Below are positions 1 through 7,602 of a stretch of 64,000 nucleotides of DNA, piece by piece. The DNA is taken from assembly GCA_927405585.1 (NCBI GenBank), contig CAKMJS010000011.1, positions 1 through 64,000 of the forward strand, given 5' to 3'. The position numbers and the translations under genes are program-made. This stretch comes from an uncultured Desulfosporosinus sp. (lineage in GTDB: Bacteria > Bacillota > Desulfitobacteriia > Desulfitobacteriales > Desulfitobacteriaceae). The notes below the pieces were generated by a model. That model made no database searches. It was not told the DNA's origin and saw only the letters and a list, made by a program, of their open reading frames with translations. Position 1 is the first letter of the stretch; the number at the start of each line of letters is the position of its first letter.

Positions 1-15
1 CAAACTAATCTATCG

Positions 16-681
16 TTATGTCCTGCCGTGTTCCTTGCTATAGTGAATCATATTGTCCGGTTCTCTCTGGGTTTCTAGGGTTTCTATCGATTGAACCGCC
101 CCTATCACTTCATCCGAATCTTCATAGAGGTCATTAGGGTCTGAAACATCCCGATTTGTACCTAAATCTTGAAGGGAATCTGCTGTACCGTAGCGAGCCA
201 CAGCTTGCCAAGCGTCCTCACCATCAAACTCAACGCGATCTGTACCATCATTAAAGGTTCTGGAAAAGGGGCGATTCAAAATCTCGTTCTCGACAGGTTC
301 ACGGTGTAGGGAATGCTGTTCTTCATTCTCTTCCTCACGACTACATTCTGTACATACTGTTGTATACGGCAGGGCCTCAAGTCGTTCATATGGAATTTCC
401 CGACTGCAATGTTCGCACTTTCCATACTCGCCTTTTGCATATCGCTCCAAAGCAGCGTCAATTGTTTCAACCTTGTGGAGAAGCCGATCATGCTGTGCAA
501 CATCTCGTGAACGTTCATACACCTCTGTACCAACATCCGCGGGATGGTTATCTATTAGCGACAATTCCCCCAAAGACTCTCTCATGTCACCATTGAAGAG
601 TTCTGTTGCGGTTTCCAAAGAATCCTGTTTCTCTTTTTGAAGTGTTTCAATCAGTTTAATATACTGCGTCTTATCCTTCAA
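16..681 (-). CDS. YteA/TraR-DksA family zinc-finger protein
   Basis: The 221-residue protein has a helical N-terminal half and a DksA/TraR-type four-cysteine zinc finger (C89, C92, C110, C113), followed by an acidic, low-complexity C-terminal part. This layout is that of the YteA-type proteins found in spore formers. DksA relatives bind RNA polymerase through the secondary channel, but a regulatory role here is only inferred from family. The start is a TTG at 681 preceded by an AGGGGGCGAG ribosome site. It lies just downstream of the small membrane protein gene on the same strand, so the two may be co-transcribed. Confidence 0.8.
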   Translation of the reverse strand: MKDKTQYIKLIETLQKEKQDSLETATELFNGDMRESLGELSLIDNHPADVGTEVYERSRDVAQHDRLLHKVETIDAALERYAKGEYGKCEHCSREIPYERLEALPYTTVCTECSREEENEEQHSLHREPVENEILNRPFSRTFNDGTDRVEFDGEDAWQAVARYGTADSLQDLGTNRDVSDPNDLYEDSDEVIGAVQSIETLETQREPDNMIHYSKEHGRT

Positions 682-701
682 ATTCTCGCCCCCTATCGTT
701 T

Positions 702-1052
702 CTATGGCTGATTCACATATTTACTTAATTCTGCAATAAACCCTCCAATAACTGGCAAGTTAAGGACAACGATGCGTTTTAATAAGAAATAAGCAAATCC
801 GGCTAGGAGTCCGGCTCCTAAAGCTGTGCCCAGTCCACGTAAAAGACCGACTAAGAAATTAAACCAAAGAAGGCGTCCCGGGCGATTTAAATAAGCAATA
901 TATTCAGCCAGCCTCATCTTTTCTAAGGTCTCTGCCAATAATAAAACTTGTTTTCTTAAACCGGCTAACTCTTCTTCGCTTACAGGCTCAATTACATCGT
1001 TCTTTGCAGTGAGTAACGCGCCCGATTTTGTTTCATTGTCCGAAACCCCCAC
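702..1052 (-). CDS. DUF5665 small membrane protein
   Basis: This 116-residue protein has a charged N-terminal region with a predicted short coiled segment (about residues 28-52) and then two hydrophobic stretches between about residues 62 and 108, rich in Gly, Leu and Ala. The layout matches the DUF5665 family of small Firmicute membrane proteins, whose function is unknown. The start is a GTG at 1052 behind a GAGGTGAT ribosome site. It sits 20 bp upstream of the YteA-type gene on the minus strand. No catalytic residues are apparent. Confidence 0.65.
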   Translation of the reverse strand: MGVSDNETKSGALLTAKNDVIEPVSEEELAGLRKQVLLLAETLEKMRLAEYIAYLNRPGRLLWFNFLVGLLRGLGTALGAGLLAGFAYFLLKRIVVLNLPVIGGFIAELSKYVNQP

Positions 1053-1436
1053 ACTATCACCTCACTAAAACATATAGTTAGTCTTCCCACGTCTAACAAT
1101 TTTACTACTGAACTTAAACTTTATCTAAGATGACATCCGATAAAAAAATGTATAGGCTTTCGACAAATCAGTTAACATTACTCTGAACACGATGACTTGT
1201 TAGCTGAGGAGTATAACTTTGATCCTGTAAAAATTATACCTACATTAATAAACCCTGATTTTACAGGCATTTTGGTGGTTTTTGTAGGTATAATTTTTCA
1301 CGGGAATCAAGGAATAAATTGTAGGGAACGACCTCTGTGTCGTTCCGAAAAGCCAACATAGACGTGTCTATTTTCGAATGAGCCATGCAAATTTGTGCTT
1401 AAGTAGACAAACAAGAATGGTATGGAAGGTGAGACT
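1053..1436. other. Intergenic region with inverted-repeat element
   Basis: This non-coding stretch separates divergent genes. It contains the first copy of the repeat family described separately (1229-1346). I see no further gene and no convincing promoter for the pseudouridine synthase beyond the repeat. Confidence 0.6.
1229..1346. repeat. Short palindromic repeat element, copy 1
   Basis: A perfect 16-bp inverted repeat has its left arm at 1229-1244 and its right arm TGTAGGTATAATTTTT at 1283-1298. Immediately after it come a conserved tail (CACGGGAATCAAGG) and a second hairpin, GGAACGAC/GTCGTTCC (1325-1346). A 31-bp block starting at the right arm (1283-1313) recurs exactly at 3131-3161. 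An 18-bp block (1316-1333) recurs at 2845-2862. This is what a dispersed non-autonomous palindromic element would look like. Confidence 0.75.
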
Positions 1437-2207
1437 ATGGAACTAGACATAGAGGGCGGAGAACGTTTACAAAAAGTACTCGCCCAGGCTGGAGTCGCTT
1501 CACGACGACATGCCGAAAAAATGATTCTTGACGGACGTGTGACCGTTAATGGAGAAACGGTGCTTGCTTTAGGGACAAAAGTCAGGGTTCAGGATCACAT
1601 AGAGGTAGATAAGCGTCCTATTAAACGAACTGAAGATCTGTACTATTATTTACTCAATAAATCAGTCGGTGTGATTACCAGCGCCAGTGACCCCAGAGGG
1701 CGACCTACAGTGGTAGACTTACTAAAAGATGTTCCAGTGCGAGTTTATCCGGTCGGGAGATTGGATTATGATACAGCTGGATTATTAGTACTTACCAACG
1801 ATGGAGAGTTAGCCCATCGCTTAATGCATCCCTCTTTTGGAATTGAGAAGACATACCGAGTTTGGGTACAAGGCCCAGTGGGCATCAATGCTCTCGAGAC
1901 CTTGCGACAAGGGGTACTCTTAGAAGACGGAAAAACCGCCCCCGCCATTGTCCAACGCGTGAGCGGTATTTCCAAACGAACTAAGGAGGGTGCAAAGGTC
2001 GATCCATTAGAAATCCTGGAAGTGACAATTCATGAGGGTCGAAATCGCCAAGTAAGACGGATGTTTGAGGCCATTGGATATCTAGTGGTCAAACTTGAAC
2101 GGATTGGGTTCGGGTTGTTAAAGCAAAAGTCTACCCTTCGTCCAGGCGCTTATCGGCCTCTTACAGAAGAAGAAGTAAAGGAATTGCGTTCTAATGTAGG
2201 ACTCTGA
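1437..2207 (+). CDS. rluB: rRNA pseudouridine synthase, RluB/RsuA family
   Basis: This enzyme isomerises uridine to pseudouridine in rRNA; RluB-type members act on 23S rRNA. An N-terminal S4 RNA-binding domain (about residues 10-60) precedes the catalytic domain. The family signature GRLDYDTAGLLVLTNDG contains the catalytic aspartate near residue 110, and a later HEGRNRQVRRM motif is typical of the family. I prefer the ATG at 1437 over the upstream ATG at 1422 because GGAAGGTGAG overlaps the latter and is well placed for 1437. The length of 256 residues is normal. The gene appears monocistronic. Confidence 0.9.
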   Translation: MELDIEGGERLQKVLAQAGVASRRHAEKMILDGRVTVNGETVLALGTKVRVQDHIEVDKRPIKRTEDLYYYLLNKSVGVITSASDPRGRPTVVDLLKDVPVRVYPVGRLDYDTAGLLVLTNDGELAHRLMHPSFGIEKTYRVWVQGPVGINALETLRQGVLLEDGKTAPAIVQRVSGISKRTKEGAKVDPLEILEVTIHEGRNRQVRRMFEAIGYLVVKLERIGFGLLKQKSTLRPGAYRPLTEEEVKELRSNVGL

Positions 2208-2266
2208 AAAGAACTTGAGGGTAAGTCAGTTTAACCAAACGGATGTTGCGGGTGCTCAAGTTCTTT
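2208..2266 (+). terminator. Possible terminator of the pseudouridine synthase gene
   Basis: A perfect 12-bp inverted repeat (AAAGAACTTGAG at 2208-2219, CTCAAGTTCTTT at 2255-2266) begins right after the stop codon. The loop is long, no clean T tract follows, and the right arm lies inside the 3' end of the convergent gene, so confidence is limited. Confidence 0.4.
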
Positions 2267-2743
2267 ATTCCACAGTTCGATATCTCGCCCACCATAGCCA
2301 CGTAAAGTATTGGCAACGCCACTAATCTTTTCGTGGGTAGTCTGGATCAGTACTAACCAATACCCGGTGCGAACTTTGTGTTCATAGTGTTTAGCGCGAA
2401 TTTCCGAAAGACCGTAGCTAAACAGAGCTTCGTTAAGCCCACGACTCCCCGCTGAGTGCATGAGTTGACTGGCTAGTGGACCAGCGACGACGACCTCACC
2501 TAGGTCTGGAACGATAAAGGGTGGAGTCTGGACTAGCCAGGCATTAAACTTGTCCAAGTTAAGTTCACTGGGGTAATAAGCTAATTCATGCGCAATTTCC
2601 TCACGGAAATTACCTTGATGAAGGAATTCACTCCGAACTATGACGGATATTTTACTATTTGCTAAGGATTCCTCTTGAATTTCTTCAATTGCTTCTTTAG
2701 TCTGTTGAGGACCTTTGAAAATAGCAATAGCAGTTTTTAGCAT
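2231..2743 (-). CDS. Hypothetical protein, possible YflT/GSP17M-like fold
   Basis: I do not firmly recognise this 170-residue protein. It opens with a beta-strand/helix pattern (AIAIFKGPQQTKEAIEEI) of the kind seen in general stress protein 17M/YflT-type domains. A hydrophobic glycine-rich segment follows in the middle (about residues 88-105), then a second strand-helix unit ending in TLRGYGGRDIELWNKE. The ATG at 2743 has a GGGAGGG ribosome site, while the upstream ATG at 2767 has none. It is convergent with the pseudouridine synthase gene. A stress role would be a guess. Confidence 0.65.
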   Translation of the reverse strand: MLKTAIAIFKGPQQTKEAIEEIQEESLANSKISVIVRSEFLHQGNFREEIAHELAYYPSELNLDKFNAWLVQTPPFIVPDLGEVVVAGPLASQLMHSAGSRGLNEALFSYGLSEIRAKHYEHKVRTGYWLVLIQTTHEKISGVANTLRGYGGRDIELWNKELEHPQHPFG

Positions 2744-2844
2744 TTTATACCCTCCCAAAAATCTCATTTGTACTCTGAGTTTTTCTTAGTATGTCCAAAG
2801 TTTCTGCTCTATTATTAGTGTTGAATTATCAGTCCCTCAAATTA

Positions 2845-3161
2845 AAATTGTAGGGAACGACCGACCTGACGTTCCGAACGGGACTTATATATCCTAAAAT
2901 CCCGCAAATTTTTATACCTACAAGAAGAACTATGTAAATACGTTACACATGAAAGAACGATAAGAGAAACCACAGATTAACACAGATTTCACAGATTAAG
3001 AAGAATTAAGTATAGAAAAATGGAGAATATCAATTGCGTTACAAGCGATTTATATTTTAAATCTGTGTAATCTGTGGTTGATTAACTGAGTACCTGAATA
3101 GTCACAAAAATAATGATTCGTAATTCACAATGTAGGTATAATTTTTCACGGGAATCAAGGA
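2845..3161. repeat. Palindromic repeat element, copy 2, with insert
   Basis: This copy shares two exact blocks with copy 1: 2845-2862 (equal to 1316-1333) and 3131-3161 (equal to 1283-1313). A left arm related to the element terminus, TTATACCTACA, is at 2912-2922 and its inverted partner is at 3131-3141. The hairpin GGAACG/CGTTCC lies at 2855-2876. Between the arms lies extra sequence that includes a separate palindrome, so the modules are rearranged compared with copy 1. Confidence 0.7.
2968..3079. repeat. Long inverted repeat with CACAGATT arms
   Basis: The left arm at 2968-2989 (AACCACAGATTAACACAG followed by ATTT) is matched by the inverted right arm at 3059-3079 with a single-base indel. 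The arms contain the tandem octamer CACAGATT. Similar CACAGATT-rich palindromes are, as I recall, dispersed in several anaerobe genomes. The roughly 70-bp loop has no reading frame of note. Confidence 0.65.
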
Positions 3162-3215
3162 TATATCTGCAAAATCAATTTATTAATTAATAAAAGGAAG
3201 TGGGGAGAGTCAATA

Positions 3216-3680
3216 ATGAAGATTCGGATAGGAAATGAGTTTCTAACTGAGCACGTACGCGTAAGGATTCGTGTCGACTATCGCGGAGAATCAAAAACTG
3301 GACGATTTTTCTTTGGGGGCAAGAGTAAAGAATTAATGGCAGAAACAATGCGGGAGCAACAGGTTGCTTTGCTTCGCAATGTTCCACTTCAAGGAATTAT
3401 TATAGAAGACGTCGATTTGAGCCTGGATATCTATGCGGTCAATGAGGGGGAGGGGAGGCGAACTCATGAAGTCGCTTATGCGCCAATTATTTTGACACTT
3501 CGAATCGAGAATCTCGACGATTTGCTTCCCCTCTTGATTAAACCAGAGTTTCGAAAAATTGAGTTCCTAAGTCCTGAAACGGTTTCACTTCACCGATTGG
3601 ATATGGAGCGCTTGCTTTTTCGCTTAAGTCAAGCCTTTCAGCAAGAGATAAAATCAATGGAACATAAATACTCACGTTAA
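3216..3680 (+). CDS. Hypothetical protein
   Basis: I do not recognise this 154-residue protein. It is soluble, rich in charged residues and predicted beta strands (VRIRVDYRGESKTGRFFFGG, then IIIEDVDLSLDIYAV). Its C-terminal part is helical (LDMERLLFRLSQAFQQEIKSMEHK) and may form a short coiled coil. There is no signal peptide, membrane segment or cysteine cluster. The ATG is preceded by GGAAGTGGGGAG. It stands alone between the repeat element and the glcDF promoter, with no obvious operon partner. Confidence 0.65.
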   Translation: MKIRIGNEFLTEHVRVRIRVDYRGESKTGRFFFGGKSKELMAETMREQQVALLRNVPLQGIIIEDVDLSLDIYAVNEGEGRRTHEVAYAPIILTLRIENLDDLLPLLIKPEFRKIEFLSPETVSLHRLDMERLLFRLSQAFQQEIKSMEHKYSR

Positions 3681-3728
3681 ATTTATGATGGTTAACATTA
3701 AGCAATTAAAAAAAAATCAAGATTCATA

Positions 3729-3757
3729 TTGAAATTTCTATTAATTTGGATTAATAT
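3729..3757 (+). promoter_or_regulatory. Sigma-70-type promoter of glcDF operon
   Basis: TTGAAA (3729-3734) and TAATAT (3752-3757) are separated by 17 bp. The FadR-type operator begins 7 bp downstream of the -10 box, so it would cover the start of transcription. Confidence 0.7.
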
Positions 3758-3764
3758 AGACTTA

Positions 3765-3775
3765 TGGTCTGACCA
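3765..3775. promoter_or_regulatory. FadR/GntR-type operator
   Basis: TGGTCTGACCA is a dyad of the TGGT-N3-ACCA form used by the FadR/LldR branch of GntR regulators. It overlaps the predicted start site of the glcD promoter. A FadR-branch regulator is encoded immediately downstream of the operon (6781-7500), which makes it the natural candidate to bind here. Confidence 0.7.
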
Positions 3776-3831
3776 TCAGACAAAAAGACAGAAAACATAG
3801 AATATTGGAACCAATTTAAGGGGGTAAATGG

Positions 3832-5220
3832 ATGTTAGCTCGTGAAGTATTACAAGAATTAATTCAAGCGCTCGGTAAAGAGAACGTCCTCTCAGAGCAG
3901 GAAGATTTAATGACTTATGCTTATGACGCAACTGCTGCTATGAAACACCGTAAGCCGGATGTCGTAGTTTCACCCCTTTCTACCGAACAGGTAGCAGAGG
4001 TTGTGAAAATCGCAAATCGGCATAATCTGCCAATCTATACACGTGGCGCGGGAACAAACCTAAGTGGGGGAACCATTCCCACTGAAGGTGGTATTGTTCT
4101 CTCAATGCTCAACTTAAATAATATCCTTGAAGTTGACCAAGATAATTTAACAGCTACTGTCCAACCTGGGGTGATCATTCAGGCGCTTAATGATGAAGTG
4201 ATTAAGCACGGATTATTATACCCTCCGGATCCCGGAACGATCGCTACTGCAACCATGGGTGGTTCAGTTTCGGAGTGTTCAGGCGGTTTGCGTGGTCTGA
4301 AATACGGCGTTACCAAACATTATATTATGGGTCTGCAAATCGTCTTAGCGAACGGAGAAATCATTCGCTGGGGAGGCAAAACAGTCAAGAATGTCACCGG
4401 TTATGATCTTGTGGCGCTCTATACTGGAGCTGAGGGAACTCTGGGGATTATTACTGAAATTATCGTGAAATTAATACCCGCTCCCGAAGCACGCAAGAGC
4501 ATTTTAGCTGTCTTTGATAACGTTGATAAGGCAGGGAATGCCATCGCAGCCATCATCCGAAATAAAGTTATTCCTGCTACCCTGGAGATTATGGATAATG
4601 TGACCATTCAAACCGTAGAGAATTTTGTGCATGCAGGTCTTCCGATGGACGCTGAAGCGGTTCTCTTATGTGAAGTGGATGGCTACAAAGAAGTGGTCGA
4701 GCGAGAAGCTGTCTTGGTTGAGCGGATTTTGAAAGAAGAAGGGGCCGTTGAGGTTAAAATTGCTAAAGACGATCAAGAGCGTGACCTATTGTGGTTGGCT
4801 CGCCGTAGCGCGCTTCCAGCTCTCGCCCAAAAACGTCCTACGACTGTACTTGAAGATGCGACAGTTCCCCGGAGTAAAATTCCAGATATGCTTAAAGCAA
4901 TCCGAAGAATTGCCACAAAACACAATCTGCAAATTGCAACGTTTGGGCATGCAGGAGACGGAAATTTACACCCCACGATTTTGACAGATGATCGAGATTC
5001 CGAAGAAATGAAACGGGTTCACCTTGCAGTGGAAGAAATTTTCGAAACGGCTATAGCACTTGGAGGGACTCTTTCGGGTGAACATGGGATTGGAATTGCC
5101 AAAATGAAATTTCTTGACTGGGAATTTGGAGAAGCTGGGGTCGCTGCCTTGCGTAGTATTAAAGAAGCCCTCGATCCCAACTATCTGATGAACCCAGGCA
5201 AAATTGTAAGGAGGGACTAA
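3832..5220 (+). CDS. glcD: FAD-linked hydroxyacid dehydrogenase, GlcD type
   Basis: This is the flavin subunit of a glycolate oxidase/D-lactate dehydrogenase-type enzyme, oxidising a 2-hydroxyacid to a 2-oxoacid. The FAD_binding_4 domain carries the IYTRGAGTNLSGG motif (about residues 67-79), and the C-terminal FAD-oxidase domain carries HAGDGNLHP (about 380) and SGEHGIGIAKMKF (about 420). The length of 462 residues is normal. The start has a good AAGGGGG ribosome site. The gene is followed after 2 bp by its Fe-S partner, and transcription begins at a promoter with a GntR operator. A close paralogue lies at 55111. The substrate, glycolate, lactate or another hydroxyacid, cannot be decided from sequence. 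Confidence 0.88.
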   Translation: MLAREVLQELIQALGKENVLSEQEDLMTYAYDATAAMKHRKPDVVVSPLSTEQVAEVVKIANRHNLPIYTRGAGTNLSGGTIPTEGGIVLSMLNLNNILEVDQDNLTATVQPGVIIQALNDEVIKHGLLYPPDPGTIATATMGGSVSECSGGLRGLKYGVTKHYIMGLQIVLANGEIIRWGGKTVKNVTGYDLVALYTGAEGTLGIITEIIVKLIPAPEARKSILAVFDNVDKAGNAIAAIIRNKVIPATLEIMDNVTIQTVENFVHAGLPMDAEAVLLCEVDGYKEVVEREAVLVERILKEEGAVEVKIAKDDQERDLLWLARRSALPALAQKRPTTVLEDATVPRSKIPDMLKAIRRIATKHNLQIATFGHAGDGNLHPTILTDDRDSEEMKRVHLAVEEIFETAIALGGTLSGEHGIGIAKMKFLDWEFGEAGVAALRSIKEALDPNYLMNPGKIVRRD

Positions 5221-5222
5221 TC

Positions 5223-6524
5223 GTGTCCATATATGATTCTCTGGATTCGATTAACGAAGAACTCCGTAAATGTATGAAATGTGGAAACTGTCAGGCAGTT
5301 TGCCCGATTTATAAAGAAACACGCCAAGAAGTTGGTGCTGCCAGAGGGAAGATTAGTTTATTAGAGTTTTTCCTCTCGGGAGAAATTGAGATGACCAAAG
5401 GACTGGCGGATCGGTTCTCCCTTTGTACGACCTGTATGGCCTGTAATAATAATTGCCCCTGTGGGGTTCGGTTTGACAAAATTATTCTGGGGGCTCGGGC
5501 AGAAGCTGTTCGAAAAAAAGGCCTACATCCCGTCAAGAAAATTGCTTTTACTGCCTTAAAGATGCAGCGATTGTTCGATCTTGGGATGAAGACGGGAAGT
5601 ATCTTTCAGGGAGTTGCCTTGAAGAATATCCCGAATAGATACAGCAAATTAGCACGGATGCGCGTAGATATCGGGATAGGCAAGAATAAAGTCTTCCCAA
5701 TGTTACCCAACAAAACCTTGCGCTCCGAGTTACCAGAAGTGAATACGGTTAAAAACCCTAAAATGAGAGTCGCGTTCTTTACTGGTTGCATGATCAACTA
5801 TTTTTATACGGATATGGGTAGAGCCATGGTCGAGGTGCTTGCGGAAAACGACATTGAAGTTGTCATTCCCAAGGACCAAGGATGCTGTGGGATCCCAGCT
5901 TCGGTCAATGGAGATGTTGATTCAGCACGTATTTTAGCTAAACGCAATTTGCGGGCGTTTGATAAAATGGGCGCAGATGCTTTGGTCGTTGCTTGTTCTT
6001 CGTGTGGTAGCGCTTGGAAGCATGTCTTTGGTGACTTGTTAGAGAATGACCCAGAATTTAAAGGCTTGGCAGATATTTGGGCTGAAAAGTCCTACGATAT
6101 CTCTGAGTTCTTGATCCATAAAATTCCCTTTAAGAAAGAAGGGTTGGGAAAAGTGTCGCGTAAAGTGACATATCACGATCCGTGCCACTTGAACCGTGGA
6201 GCGGGGGTTAATAAAGAACCGCGAGAAATTCTTAGAAGTATTCCTGGTCTGGAACTGATTGAAATGAAAGAACCTGGCCGTTGTTGTGGTATGGCGGGCT
6301 CATTTAGCCTTGTACACCCAGATCTGTCCTTACAGATTTCAGATCGTAAAACAGCGGATATTGCCCAAACTAACACGGATACGGTGGCAACAGGCTGTCC
6401 AGCTTGTCGCATGCAATTGCAAAGTGGCGTTGAAAATGCCAACCTTGATGAGGAAGTATTGCACACCATTCAAATCCTGGCCGAGTCTTATCGAGCAGGA
6501 AAAAAAGAAGGAAAAAGCATATAA
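5223..6524 (+). CDS. glcF: Fe-S/CCG-domain oxidoreductase subunit, GlcF type
   Basis: This electron-transfer partner of the upstream flavoprotein has 433 residues. Two N-terminal [4Fe-4S] motifs (CMKCGNCQAVCP near residue 17 and CTTCMACNNNCPCG near residue 70) are followed by two cysteine-rich CCG domains, with CCGIPAS near residue 220 and CCGMAGSF near residue 353, as in GlcF and HdrD/LutA-type proteins. The start is GTG at 5223 behind GGAGGG. The tight 2-bp spacing shows translational coupling with glcD. A strong terminator follows, so glcDF form a two-gene operon. The electron acceptor (quinone or ETF) is not evident. Confidence 0.87.
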   Translation: MSIYDSLDSINEELRKCMKCGNCQAVCPIYKETRQEVGAARGKISLLEFFLSGEIEMTKGLADRFSLCTTCMACNNNCPCGVRFDKIILGARAEAVRKKGLHPVKKIAFTALKMQRLFDLGMKTGSIFQGVALKNIPNRYSKLARMRVDIGIGKNKVFPMLPNKTLRSELPEVNTVKNPKMRVAFFTGCMINYFYTDMGRAMVEVLAENDIEVVIPKDQGCCGIPASVNGDVDSARILAKRNLRAFDKMGADALVVACSSCGSAWKHVFGDLLENDPEFKGLADIWAEKSYDISEFLIHKIPFKKEGLGKVSRKVTYHDPCHLNRGAGVNKEPREILRSIPGLELIEMKEPGRCCGMAGSFSLVHPDLSLQISDRKTADIAQTNTDTVATGCPACRMQLQSGVENANLDEEVLHTIQILAESYRAGKKEGKSI

Positions 6525-6554
6525 CTCTGGGGCTAACTAGCTAAGCAGGATACT

Positions 6555-6599
6555 CAACATGGAAACACTTTTTACAAGAGTTTCCATGTTGATTTTTTC
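6555..6599 (+). terminator. Rho-independent terminator after glcDF
   Basis: A perfect 12-bp stem (CAACATGGAAAC at 6555-6566, GTTTCCATGTTG at 6580-6591) is followed by ATTTTTTCT. Confidence 0.9.
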
Positions 6600-6780
6600 T
6601 ATGGTCATGGTACACTTAAGAAGTAAATCATCCACTTTCAAAATATTCGACAAATTCCTATAGTTTGGTTATAATTTGTAATTAGATGTTTTCTGCCCGT
6701 AACATGGATAGATAATAATTACTAGCACTAACGTGTTAATGAATTTGATTTGTGGCAGTCGAACAAAGGAGTGGTATAGA

Positions 6781-7500
6781 GTGATATTAAAACCCATTAA
6801 AACTAAAAAGATCTACGAACAGATTGTTGATCAAATAGGGATATTGGTTGCTGAAGGACAGCTAAAACCTGGCGACCGACTACCTTCTGAACGTGAATTA
6901 GCTGAACGATTTCAAGTTAGTCGCGCCTCCATTCGAGAAGCCATTAGCGCTCTTGAAATGATGGGCCTTATCGAAGTGCGCTCGGGTGAAGGAACGTACA
7001 TCAGACAGGTTAACATAGAATCAGTAGTGGCTCCCCTCGCATGGATGTTATTTATCGAAAAAGATACTGATCTAGAACTCTATGAAGTTCGTAAAGTTCT
7101 CGAGGTTCAGGCGGCAGGGATAGCGGCGGAGAGAGCACAAGAAGATGAAATACGAGACATGCACGAAGCCTTGGAAGTCATGCGCATAGATCTCGAAAAA
7201 GATCGCTTAGGGGAAGAAGCGGACCATCACTTTCACTTTGCTATCGCGAGGGCGACGCATAACAAGATCTTGATTCGACTAATGAACACGATCTCAGATA
7301 CTATGCAGAAGACCTTAAAATCCAGTCGTAGCAAATTATACGAAGACAGGGATACACCTGAGAGATTATATCGTGAGCATTATGATCTTTTCGAGGCAAT
7401 CAAAAGTCACAATGTGTTGAAAGCACAAGAGCTCATGCTGAATCACTTAATCGGCGTTGAGAACCATTTAGCTAAGTACATGTTAATGAACAGTAAATAG
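6781..7500 (+). CDS. FadR-branch GntR transcriptional regulator
   Basis: An N-terminal winged helix (KIYEQIVDQIG to GEGTYIRQ, about residues 8-75) carries the GntR signature PSERELAERFQVSRASIREAISALEMMGLIEVRSGEGTY. It is followed by an all-helical FCD ligand domain with metal-binding Asp/His positions (DHHFHFAIARATHN). I choose GTG at 6781 because AAAGGAG lies 9 bp upstream and family members start with this sequence; the ATG at 6733 lacks a ribosome site. It is most likely the repressor of the neighbouring glcDF operon through the dyad at 3765-3775. The ligand would be the oxidised hydroxyacid, by analogy with LldR and GlcC. Confidence 0.87.
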   Translation: MILKPIKTKKIYEQIVDQIGILVAEGQLKPGDRLPSERELAERFQVSRASIREAISALEMMGLIEVRSGEGTYIRQVNIESVVAPLAWMLFIEKDTDLELYEVRKVLEVQAAGIAAERAQEDEIRDMHEALEVMRIDLEKDRLGEEADHHFHFAIARATHNKILIRLMNTISDTMQKTLKSSRSKLYEDRDTPERLYREHYDLFEAIKSHNVLKAQELMLNHLIGVENHLAKYMLMNSK

Positions 7501-7545
7501 AAGAGGCGGAGGCACAGTGCGTGTGTTTCAGCCTCTTCTATTTAA
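7495..7545 (+). terminator. Terminator overlapping regulator stop codon
   Basis: A perfect 13-bp inverted repeat (7495-7507 and 7531-7543) begins at the TAG stop codon. The T run at the end of the right arm is short. Confidence 0.65.
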
Positions 7546-7602
7546 GCAGTGTGTTTTAGGATAGAATAGATAATAAGAAGTAAAGGATAGTGAGGATTAG
7601 CC

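Larger units (their letters stand above)
2744..3215. other. Intergenic region occupied by repeat copy 2
   Basis: No gene is visible. The stretch holds the second composite repeat (2845-3161) and a nested long palindrome (2968-3079), both described separately. A GGAAGTGGGGAG ribosome site for the next gene lies at its right end. Confidence 0.6.
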
